A DNA stretch of 64,000 nucleotides from Adhaeribacter rhizoryzae (GTDB lineage: Bacteria > Bacteroidota > Bacteroidia > Cytophagales > Hymenobacteraceae). Position 1 is the first letter of the stretch. Each line of letters begins with the position of its first letter. The stretch lies in NCBI RefSeq assembly GCF_008629685.1, contig NZ_VWSF01000005.1:124001-188000 (forward strand), in the 5' to 3' direction. Shown one piece after another: positions 1-7,594 of this stretch. The notes under the pieces were generated by a model that saw only the letters and a list, made by a program, of their open reading frames with translations, was not told the origin of the DNA and did no database searches. The translations under genes and the position numbers were made by a program.

Positions 1-1778
1 CGGGCAATTTATTAGATTTATACGCGGCGGTTGATATTCCGGAAGGTGAAACGTTTGGCTCCAGCTATTTTCCCATTCCGGGTTTGCGCCGCGACAGCGC
101 CGATGTCCGCAACGTAGATCCGGACCCGATTATGTTAAAATTTGCTTCGTCGGGTGGGCATGCTTCCGGTAAAAACCTGGTTTCTTCCGAGACTTTTACC
201 TGGCTGGGCGAACATTTTAAAAATTCGTTTTCGCAGTGCAAACCCGAAGTAGAGCAAGCTTTTCTGGCCGGCGTGAACCATGTTTTTTACCACGGTGTAA
301 CGTATTCGCCGGAAGATGTGGCCTGGCCGGGCTGGTTATTTTATGCCTCGCTTAATTTAACGCCGGCCAATAGTTTGTGGCCGCATTTCCGGGGCCTGAA
401 CGATTATATTGCCCGTACCCAATCGGTGTTGCAGGCAGGCAAACCCGATAACGAACTGGCTATTTACTGGCCGGTTTACGATTTCTGGAACCAACCCGAA
501 GGCCGCGAACGCCTGATTACAGTACACGCTATTGACGAATGGTTGCATCCCACGCCGTTCTACAAACAAGTTAAAAATTTAATGACTACGGGCTACTCGC
601 TCGATTTTGTTTCGGATAAAATGCTGGCCGCCGCTGAGGTAAAAAATGGAAATATCCAGACCGCCGCTACTGCGCCCACGCATAAAGTTTTGCTGGTACC
701 GCAGGCCAAATACATGCCGGTAAGTACCTTCGAAAATATACTCAAACTAGCTAAAGCCGGCGCTACCATAGTAATAGAACAAATGCCCGAAGATGTGCCG
801 GGCCTGCACGATTTAACTAACCGGAGACAAAAGTTAAAAGCATTAATCAATTCGCTGGCGTTTACAAACGCGGGTAACGGCCTGCAAACGTTTAAAACTG
901 GTTCCGGACAAATTTTGCTCACGAAAAATATACCTAAAGCCCTGGAAACAGTTGGCGTAAACCGCGAAGCTTTAACCGATGCTGGCCTAAAATTTATCCG
1001 GCGCGAAATTCCGGAAGGCAAATATTACTACCTGGTAAACCACACGGCCAAACCCATTGATACAACCATTCCTTTAAATTCCGAAGCCCCATCGGTAGTA
1101 ATACTAGACCCGCAGAGTGGCCGGGCCGGCTTAGCAATAGCTAACAAAGTTCAAAATAAAACCAACGTTCGGGTGCAATTGCAATCCGGGGAAGCTTTAA
1201 TATTAAAAGCTACGACTACGCCCGCTAATAACATAACGGCCTGGCAATATTTAGATAATCCTAAGCAAGTGCAGGAAATAAAAGGCGAGTGGGCGCTGCA
1301 TTTTACGCAAGGCGGCCCGGATTTACTTGCCGACCAAAGACTAAAGCAACTCGTATCCTGGACCGCCCTGCCGGATAAAAAAGCCGAAGCATTTTCTGGC
1401 ACCGGTGCATATACCATTACCTTTAATTTGCCCAATAAAAACGCCGGCGAGTACCTGCTGGATTTAGGTAAAGTAAACGAGAGTGCACGGGTTTGGCTGA
1501 ATGAACAGGAAGTTGGTATTTTGTGGAGTATTCCGTTCCGGGCCCGGGTAGGGCAATATTTAAAGCCCGGTAAAAATACCTTAAAAGTTGAAGTAGCTAA
1601 TTTAATGGCCAACCGCATCCGGTACATGGACCAGCAAAAAATAGAATGGCGGCGTTACCACGAAATAAACTTTGTAAATATTAATTACAAACCATTTGAT
1701 GCTTCGGTCTGGAAACCCATGCCATCCGGGTTATTGGGGCCAGTAACGTTAACCGGTTACAGCAAGCAAAAGCAGTAA
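1..1778 (+). CDS. alpha-L-rhamnosidase-like glycoside hydrolase (GH106 type), 5' truncated by the window edge
   Basis: The reading frame is open from base 3, so this is the C-terminal part of a larger protein; the first possible internal start (TTG at 84) is not the real one. The visible part carries the block pattern I associate with GH106: SSGGHASGKNLVSSETFTWL, FYHGVTYSPEDVAWPGWLFY and LAIYWPVYDFW, typical of the barrel of these enzymes. It ends in a jelly-roll-like domain (LNEQEVGILWSIPFRARV, then NTLKVEVANLMANRIRYMD). GH106 enzymes release rhamnose from pectin-type glycans, usually in the periplasm or on the surface. The following kinase and aldolase genes could use a deoxy-sugar acid from the same kind of substrate. 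Family assignment is by motif memory only; the signal peptide lies outside the window. Confidence 0.75.
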   Translation, partial: GNLLDLYAAVDIPEGETFGSSYFPIPGLRRDSADVRNVDPDPIMLKFASSGGHASGKNLVSSETFTWLGEHFKNSFSQCKPEVEQAFLAGVNHVFYHGVTYSPEDVAWPGWLFYASLNLTPANSLWPHFRGLNDYIARTQSVLQAGKPDNELAIYWPVYDFWNQPEGRERLITVHAIDEWLHPTPFYKQVKNLMTTGYSLDFVSDKMLAAAEVKNGNIQTAATAPTHKVLLVPQAKYMPVSTFENILKLAKAGATIVIEQMPEDVPGLHDLTNRRQKLKALINSLAFTNAGNGLQTFKTGSGQILLTKNIPKALETVGVNREALTDAGLKFIRREIPEGKYYYLVNHTAKPIDTTIPLNSEAPSVVILDPQSGRAGLAIANKVQNKTNVRVQLQSGEALILKATTTPANNITAWQYLDNPKQVQEIKGEWALHFTQGGPDLLADQRLKQLVSWTALPDKKAEAFSGTGAYTITFNLPNKNAGEYLLDLGKVNESARVWLNEQEVGILWSIPFRARVGQYLKPGKNTLKVEVANLMANRIRYMDQQKIEWRRYHEINFVNINYKPFDASVWKPMPSGLLGPVTLTGYSKQKQ

Positions 1779-1871
1779 GGATGAAAGAGAGATAAAGAAG
1801 AGTTATGAACTCCAAGATTTATCTTTAATTATTCCCAGATATACGCTTGTTTTTCAGTAGGGGCTCCTACC

Positions 1872-1947
1872 CAGGTCTGTGCCCTCACAGACCTGAAGGA
1901 TTGCTGGTGTTAATGGCTTTCTTTCGGTTTGTGGGGGCACAAACCGA
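1872..1947. repeat. pair of short stem-loops with GTG-N4-CAC cores
   Basis: Two perfect 10-bp stems with 4-base loops lie 28 bases apart: CAGGTCTGTG/CACAGACCTG (1872-1895, loop CCCT) and TCGGTTTGTG/CACAAACCGA (1924-1947, loop GGGG). Both have the tip GTG-loop-CAC. Neither is followed by a clear T-run, so this looks more like a REP-type palindrome pair than an ordinary terminator, although it follows the rhamnosidase stop by about 95 bases. Confidence 0.6.
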
Positions 1948-2043
1948 GGATTGGCCCTATCTAAATTGAAACTTAGGTAATAAATCAATTATTGACATGC
2001 AGCTTACAGATTCTTACGTATTTTTAGCTTCAAAATTTGATTA

Positions 2044-3012
2044 ATGGAATATTTCCTGAGTTGTGACTGGGGTACTTCGGCTTTCCGGTTGCGGTTGGTT
2101 TCGGTACCCGAATTAAAAGTAATAACAGAAGTAGTTTCGGAGAAAGGAATAGCCGCGACTTACCAAAGCTGGCGCGAAGCCCAAAAACCAGATCGGGTAA
2201 TATTTTATCTCGGCATTATCCTGGAACATATTCAACAGCTCGAAAAAAAAATAAGCTTGCATTTAACGCAGGTGCCGGTTGTAATTTCCGGAATGGCCTC
2301 TTCTACAATTGGTATGCTGGAGTTGCCGTACCAGGAACTGCCTTTTGGCTTGGATGGGGCCGGCTTGCAAACGCAATATTTAAAAGCAACGCCGGATTTT
2401 CCGCATCAGGGAGTATTGGTTTCGGGCGTAAAAAGCGCCCACGATGTAATGCGGGGCGAAGAAACCCAGTTACTTGGATTACTTACCGAAGATCCAGCAA
2501 TAGGGCAGGAGCAGGTTTTTATTTTTCCGGGTACGCACTCCAAACACATTTGGGTAAACAACAACAGCGTTACCGGTTTTAAAACTTACATGACCGGGGA
2601 AATTTTTGGTTTACTAGCGCAAAAAAGTATTTTGAGTGCCACTGTTGCCCCCGCTGAAAACCCGGAAGAACCAGCCCTGGCGATTGCCTTTAAACAAGGG
2701 GTAACAGATGCCGTGGGCACTAATTTGCTGCACGCAGCTTTCCGGGTCCGGACGAATAATTTATTTGGTAAATTAAACCCCCAGCAAAATTTTAGCTATT
2801 TAAGTGGGTTAGTAATTGGCACCGAGTTGCAGGATTTAGTAAATAGCAATGGCCAGCTTTATTTAGTAGCCGGCCACGCCTTACAAAAATATTATAGCTT
2901 AGCGCTGCAGGCGCTAGGGCTTACGGAGCAAATGCAGACTTTTCCGGCCCAATGGGTAGACGAAGCCGTGGTGCGGGGGCAATTTAAAATATACCAACGT
3001 TTAACAGACTAG
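2044..3012 (+). CDS. dgoK: 2-dehydro-3-deoxygalactonokinase family sugar-acid kinase
   Basis: The 322-residue protein opens with CDWGTSAFRLRLV, the phosphate-1 loop (DWGTS) of the DgoK family of the actin-like ATPase fold, and matches that family's length of about 300. Internal VVISGMASSTIGM and FIFPGTHSKHIWV also fit. The expected reaction is ATP-dependent phosphorylation of 2-keto-3-deoxy-galactonate (or a related KDG) in the cytoplasm. It ends 5 bases before the aldolase gene, so the two are surely co-transcribed and give kinase plus aldolase, the lower half of a De Ley-Doudoroff-type route. Galactonate versus gluconate/rhamnonate specificity cannot be read from the sequence. Confidence 0.85.
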   Translation: MEYFLSCDWGTSAFRLRLVSVPELKVITEVVSEKGIAATYQSWREAQKPDRVIFYLGIILEHIQQLEKKISLHLTQVPVVISGMASSTIGMLELPYQELPFGLDGAGLQTQYLKATPDFPHQGVLVSGVKSAHDVMRGEETQLLGLLTEDPAIGQEQVFIFPGTHSKHIWVNNNSVTGFKTYMTGEIFGLLAQKSILSATVAPAENPEEPALAIAFKQGVTDAVGTNLLHAAFRVRTNNLFGKLNPQQNFSYLSGLVIGTELQDLVNSNGQLYLVAGHALQKYYSLALQALGLTEQMQTFPAQWVDEAVVRGQFKIYQRLTD

Positions 3013-3017
3013 TAATT

Positions 3018-3668
3018 ATGAGCCAGCATTTTTCCCAGGAAAGATTTAATAAAGTACCGGTAGTAGGCATTATGCGGAATATGCCGCCGGAGCATACCGA
3101 GGCTCTGGCCGCGTGTTACGCTACCGCCGGCTTAACTACTTTAGAAATAACCATGAACTCGGCGGGCGCACCCGATACAATTGCCTGGCTCGTAAAAAAT
3201 TATGGCGACCGCCTGAATATTGGGGCTGGTACCGTATGCGACCAAACTGATTTGGAAAAAGCATTAACCGCCGGTGCCCAATTTATTGTAACGCCCATTC
3301 TGGACGAAGAAGTAATCCGGGCCTGCGTAGCCGCCAATATTCCGGTTTTTCCGGGCGCTTTTACGCCCACCGAAATATACAAAGCCTGGAAGCTGGGGGC
3401 CACTATGGTTAAAGTTTTTCCGGCCACTAAACTAGGCCCCGAGTTTATAAAAGAATTATTGGCGCCGCTGCCTTACCTGAAATTACTGCCTACAGGAGGC
3501 CTTAACCTGCAAAACTTCCGGGAATATTTTAAAGCCGGTGCGCAAGGCGTAGGTATCGGGAGCGGGTTGTTTCCGGCTGAGTTAATAAATAATAACCGCT
3601 GGGACGATTTAAAGCAACTTTACGAGCAGATTGTACAGGAAGTATCGGCGTGTGTTGTGCCCGCTTAA
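3018..3668 (+). CDS. dgoA: 2-dehydro-3-deoxy-6-phosphogluconate/galactonate aldolase
   Basis: A 216-residue class I aldolase of the KDPG/KDPGal family. The Schiff-base lysine is K132 in TMVKVFPATKLGPE, the catalytic glutamate is E43 in TTLEITMNS, and the phosphate-binding GGLN and GIGSGLF loops are present. It cleaves the phosphorylated 2-keto-3-deoxy acid made by the adjacent kinase into pyruvate and glyceraldehyde 3-phosphate. The gene lies 5 bases downstream of dgoK and ends 26 bases before a convergent serpin gene, with no obvious terminator between. Symbols eda and dgoA are both possible; the kinase neighbour favours dgoA. Confidence 0.85.
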   Translation: MSQHFSQERFNKVPVVGIMRNMPPEHTEALAACYATAGLTTLEITMNSAGAPDTIAWLVKNYGDRLNIGAGTVCDQTDLEKALTAGAQFIVTPILDEEVIRACVAANIPVFPGAFTPTEIYKAWKLGATMVKVFPATKLGPEFIKELLAPLPYLKLLPTGGLNLQNFREYFKAGAQGVGIGSGLFPAELINNNRWDDLKQLYEQIVQEVSACVVPA

Positions 3669-3694
3669 AAGCAAATATTCCCCTAACTCCAAAA

Positions 3695-4972
3695 TCAGGG
3701 ACTCATTAACTGGCCCATGAAAATAATGGCGTTGGTAGATTTCTCGCGGATTAGGAAAATAAACGGCCGGTCAATCATGATGGTAGGCGGGGCCGAAGTT
3801 GGTACAGTAATAGCGGTTGTGACGGCGGCGGCTTCGGTGCCTTCTTCATTTACCACCACAAAAGTTTTTTGCGCTAGCTCACTAAGCTTGGAGCCCTGGC
3901 CTCCGGTTAACATGCGGCTAAAATTGGCTTTATCCGAGAAAGCTTCGCCCATTCCTAATTGCGTTAAGGCATCGTTCAGCTTATTCCCGTATTCAATCTT
4001 AAACCTTGGCATGCGCAGCACCATGCGGGTCGTGTCAGATTTGTTCAACCAGTCGTTTAGCTGGGTGTTGCTCAGGGTTTGGCTCAGGTTAGTAATCGTA
4101 ACCAGATCGTTCGGCATTACCAAAGTCATGCTAAATTGCGTGTTGCCGTACGGAATATCAAGCACGGTTTTATCGGTATCGTGGTAGTAAAGAAATTTGC
4201 CGCCGTACCTAATCATAAAATCGGCTAGCATCGTACTGCCATCTGCTTTGCGGAAATTGCCTTTCCGGGTTCCGTGGGTTTCGAAAGGATACGTCCAGGT
4301 GGCTTTAAAGTAAATAGCATTTATCAGCAGCATAACGGCATCTTCCGGAATATTTGTAACTACTTTATCTATTTTGCCCTGGGTTTTTTCCTTCGCCCAG
4401 TTGTTCATCGTATTTTTAGTTTCCGGCGCATTAAAATCCATAGCCTGCACGGTAGCGCCAAAATAATTTTTGTTTAGTTGTACAAAGTCGGGCTGTAATT
4501 GCCAGATTTGGTCGTACCAAAGGGCGTTAACCGAAGTAAAGGTTACAGTCTTGTCCTGGGTATCTAAAGTAGCCTGTAGTTCCTTAAATAATTGGTTAAT
4601 TTCCGCATCGGTTTGCTGGCCAAAGTCCAGGGTCTTGCGCATGGCTTCTTTAGTAGTGCCATCGGCGCCATTAAAAACCATGGTAAGTACCGAAGAAAGG
4701 CCTAACGGTGAAATAAACAGATTCTGGTCTGGTTGCTTATTACGAAGCGCCGCAAAAAGCCGGAAAGTAAAATTATTGGCACCCGTTACGAAAGAACTTT
4801 CCTGAATGGGCGGGCGCGGTTTTTTAGGTGGTTCTTCTGGTTGCGGCGTGGGATTTTCGGTTTTATCCGGCGGATTTTCTGTTTTCGGATTTATTGTTTC
4901 CTGCTGACACGAAATTAAAAGAATGGCGCCGGTTAGAGCCGCTATAATTGTTTTAGAGAAGTTTATTTTCAT
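3695..4972 (-). CDS. serpin-family serine protease inhibitor, predicted lipoprotein
   Basis: I choose the ATG at 4972 (425 residues) rather than the longer frame from 5050, because it gives a clean lipoprotein signal: MKINFSKTIIAALTG then LLISC with the lipidated Cys. A Pro/Glu-rich linker follows, then a full serpin domain of about 370 residues. The reactive-centre loop has an inhibitory hinge (EEGTEAAA, residues 376-383), and counting P17 as E376 places the scissile bond at Thr392-Ser393. Inhibitory serpins trap serine or cysteine proteases by loop insertion. Membrane anchoring suggests protection against secreted proteases from hosts, competitors or the cell itself. It is convergent with dgoA. 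Confidence 0.9.
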   Translation of the reverse strand: MKINFSKTIIAALTGAILLISCQQETINPKTENPPDKTENPTPQPEEPPKKPRPPIQESSFVTGANNFTFRLFAALRNKQPDQNLFISPLGLSSVLTMVFNGADGTTKEAMRKTLDFGQQTDAEINQLFKELQATLDTQDKTVTFTSVNALWYDQIWQLQPDFVQLNKNYFGATVQAMDFNAPETKNTMNNWAKEKTQGKIDKVVTNIPEDAVMLLINAIYFKATWTYPFETHGTRKGNFRKADGSTMLADFMIRYGGKFLYYHDTDKTVLDIPYGNTQFSMTLVMPNDLVTITNLSQTLSNTQLNDWLNKSDTTRMVLRMPRFKIEYGNKLNDALTQLGMGEAFSDKANFSRMLTGGQGSKLSELAQKTFVVVNEEGTEAAAVTTAITVPTSAPPTIMIDRPFIFLIREKSTNAIIFMGQLMSP

Positions 4973-5260
4973 GAAGATACAGGTTAATTCTAAAAGGCTA
5001 AGCGTACTCTTTTCTCCCGGAGGAGATTTCTCCCAAAGGAGCTTACTCAAACCCTAAAAATCTGATGGCAACTAATTTTACCGGTAACCTATTTTTACAC
5101 CTAAAAGCAGGTGAAAAGTCTGGATTTAGTTTAACCCATAAACTTTATTTATTTTGAAATATTGATGTGATTATAACAACTGAAAATATAACAATTAAGA
5201 TACAAAATATAATATTAATTTTTGCATTATCCTAATCCGGTCAGGTTCGTAAAAACAGCC

Positions 5261-5782
5261 ATGCCCGCACCACCGCCTTTAATTTTAACGCTGCAGTTAG
5301 ATGAACCGGCTTTTGCCTTTTTTAATGCCTTACGTAAAAAGCATTTTCCTGCCAATATTAATTACCTGGATGCTCATTTAACTTTGTTTCATCATTTGCC
5401 CAATAATAGTGCAATACCCGAACTGCTGGAAAAGGTAGCCAGGGAGCAAAATATTATGCCGCTAGAAATTACAGCAGTAATTAAGTTAGGCCGGGGGGTG
5501 GCGTATAAAATAGAAAGTGAAGTTTTAAAGCAACTACAGGAATATTTAAAAAAACAATGGCAACCCTGGCTAACTCCCCAGGACCAGCAAGGCTTTCGGC
5601 CCCATATAACCGTGCAAAATAAAGTAGCAGTAGAAACGGCCAGGACTTTGTACGAACAACTATCCGCCAACTTTCAGCCTTTTACAGCCGCAGGCACGGG
5701 GCTTAGTTTATGGGAATACCACGGTGGCCCCTGGCAGAAGGTGCGGGATTATGATTTCCGGCCTAGTACTCCGCCAAATTAA
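5261..5782 (+). CDS. 2'-5' RNA ligase / cyclic phosphodiesterase superfamily protein
   Basis: Starting at the ATG at 5261 gives 173 residues; the frame can be extended to a TTG at 5222 but that adds no domain. Both HxT motifs of the 2H phosphoesterase superfamily are present: H39-L-T41 (DAHLTLFHHL) and H115-I-T117 (RPHITVQNK). Such LigT-like proteins act on 2',3'-cyclic or 2'-5' phosphodiester bonds in RNA or nucleotides in the cytoplasm; the exact substrate cannot be told. It appears to be a single-gene unit, preceded by AT-rich DNA. Confidence 0.8.
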   Translation: MPAPPPLILTLQLDEPAFAFFNALRKKHFPANINYLDAHLTLFHHLPNNSAIPELLEKVAREQNIMPLEITAVIKLGRGVAYKIESEVLKQLQEYLKKQWQPWLTPQDQQGFRPHITVQNKVAVETARTLYEQLSANFQPFTAAGTGLSLWEYHGGPWQKVRDYDFRPSTPPN

Positions 5783-6425
5783 AAATTATGAATTATGAAT
5801 TATCATCAACTCGACCAATATTGTCTTATTTAATGGATAAGTTTTATAAATATTAATCTGGAGAAGCACTAGTTAGCTAATGCCGCTCTAAACCCAATTC
5901 AGAAAATAGGAATTAAAAATATTGCTCCAGGCACCCCAGGTTGTTTTAGTGGCTGCGTGCGTAGCTAAAAATTAAGGCTGCTGCGTGCCTGTGCCGCAAC
6001 AAACTAAAAAATATATGATCCCAACATGACCCAGCAGAACAATTCCTTATTCCTGGCTGGCTACCTTTAATATTGCCACTGTAGCTTTATTATTTTTACC
6101 ATTATAATACCAAATAGTATCAGCTATCTTGCATAGATTTGCTCTCTGTCATTTTGAAAAAATCTATTGTTTAGATGTTCTTACAGGCAACTAGCGTTAA
6201 AAGGTATATTGCCTACTTGATTTTCTAACCAAAAGGTCCTTCCATGATGACAAAAATAAAGGTGCGTTTTATGGAAGGTAATATTTACTATTTGGTATAA
6301 TTTGCCGAAAAAGCCTAGTGCACATAACTGCCATCCTGAACAAAAAAGAAGCTTCGGGAAATAAATTAAAAATACTAATCTAAGGGCTTACAGACGTAAA
6401 AAGGTAAAATATTAGGTACTAAAAA
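5783..6425. other. intergenic region holding a MITE-like element
   Basis: There is no coding frame of note in this 643-base gap. It contains the 196-bp inverted-repeat element at 6105-6300, described separately, and at least five AATATT sites. No clear terminator follows the RNA-ligase-like gene. Confidence 0.6.
6105..6300. mobile_element. MITE-like element with 15-bp terminal inverted repeats
   Basis: The ends are TAATACCAAATAGTA (6105-6119) and TACTATTTGGTATAA (6286-6300); the second is the reverse complement of the first with 14 of 15 matches. The 166-base interior is non-coding and contains TGTCATTTTGAAAAAATCT, similar to the short intergenic repeats common in Bacteroidetes. A second element at 17949-18180 has the same ends. 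No clear target-site duplication was found. Confidence 0.5.
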
Positions 6426-7553
6426 TTATTTAGTACTTACCAATCTGCGCGAGCCAGGTCGGAGGCTCTGTTGGGGTTTAAAACCTTCTTTAAAATTTTT
6501 TATTCTCCACTTCCAGAGCAGGAACCCAGTTATAGATAGCAGGGGCGCACTAATGCCAATAAAACAAAATAATAACTTAATTAGCCAGTTACCAAATTCA
6601 AGGAAATGGATGGAATGCGAAATGCTGTCAAGTTTAGTTTTGGTTTCGGCAGCAGGGTTTAATTTAAGGTTTAGTATTGCGCCAGTTTTTGCATCAAAAG
6701 TAGCAGCATTGTAAAATTGGCTGTAGTAAAAAGGTTGCCCGCTTACAAAGCCATTAATGGTTAAGGGTTGGTTTTCGGCTTTGGGGAAGCGCATGTAGGT
6801 AGGCCGGAAATCCGGATGCTGCGTTTTTAATTTTATTAACGCCTGATCGATGGAAATAGCAATGGGCGGACTGGCCGCGGATTTGGCCGGAGTACTAGCC
6901 GCTATAAAGCCGTTCGCCATAATGCCGTAGCTGATCCACGCGCCTGTTAGCACCATTAATAAATTCAGGAGCAGGGCCCAAACGCCTACAAACCGGTGCA
7001 GGGAAGAAGCAAAAGACCGCTTGGTTTTGGTGCTGAATCCTACCCGGAACAGCAGCATTTTTAAAATTACTTTCCGGTAGGTAATTACCCCGGTAACAAG
7101 CGAAATCAGGAAAATTAAGCCCGTTATAAAAACCATTATTTTACCCGGTAAGTTGGCGTGGAAAGAATAATGTAGGGTTAGCAACCAAGTGGTTATGGTT
7201 TTATGCGAATCTAATGTGGCTAAGATTTGGCCATTAGCCGGATGCGTAAATACCATTAAACGCTCTTGGGGCCGGCGTAAACTAAATATTAAAGTTTCCT
7301 GCGGATTATCTGAGAATCGCTGCAGCCGAATTTCCCAGTTCTTATATTGGCTGGTGATGGTGCGATAAGCTTTGTCGATATTTACCGGAGCCTGGTTGTT
7401 TACCTCCCAATATTTATGGTGTTCCCAAGCTTCTAGTTCGTGGTTAAAAACCAGCACCGCGCCCGTAAGTCCCATTACAAAAATAAACAGGCCGGCCACC
7501 AAGCCGCACCACTTATGTATTTTGTAAACTTTTTTACCGATGGGGTTACGCAT
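6426..7553 (-). CDS. PepSY-associated TM domain protein (iron-uptake-linked membrane protein)
   Basis: A 375-residue protein with a first membrane helix after a short basic N-terminus (KWCGLVAGLFIFVMGLTGAV), a PepSY-like periplasmic segment containing YRTITSQYKNWEIRLQRF, helices near residues 138-158 and 185-210, and a last pair near 330-355. This matches the PiuB-like iron-regulated membrane proteins that often accompany siderophore receptors and may reduce or release iron at the inner membrane. The start lies 41 bases after the stop of the upstream TonB receptor, so it is probably in that transcript. The reductase role is inference. Confidence 0.8.
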   Translation of the reverse strand: MRNPIGKKVYKIHKWCGLVAGLFIFVMGLTGAVLVFNHELEAWEHHKYWEVNNQAPVNIDKAYRTITSQYKNWEIRLQRFSDNPQETLIFSLRRPQERLMVFTHPANGQILATLDSHKTITTWLLTLHYSFHANLPGKIMVFITGLIFLISLVTGVITYRKVILKMLLFRVGFSTKTKRSFASSLHRFVGVWALLLNLLMVLTGAWISYGIMANGFIAASTPAKSAASPPIAISIDQALIKLKTQHPDFRPTYMRFPKAENQPLTINGFVSGQPFYYSQFYNAATFDAKTGAILNLKLNPAAETKTKLDSISHSIHFLEFGNWLIKLLFCFIGISAPLLSITGFLLWKWRIKNFKEGFKPQQSLRPGSRRLVSTK

Positions 7554-7594
7554 ACATTTAAAGCCACTACCTAGCGGCAGCGACTATTTTGTAA

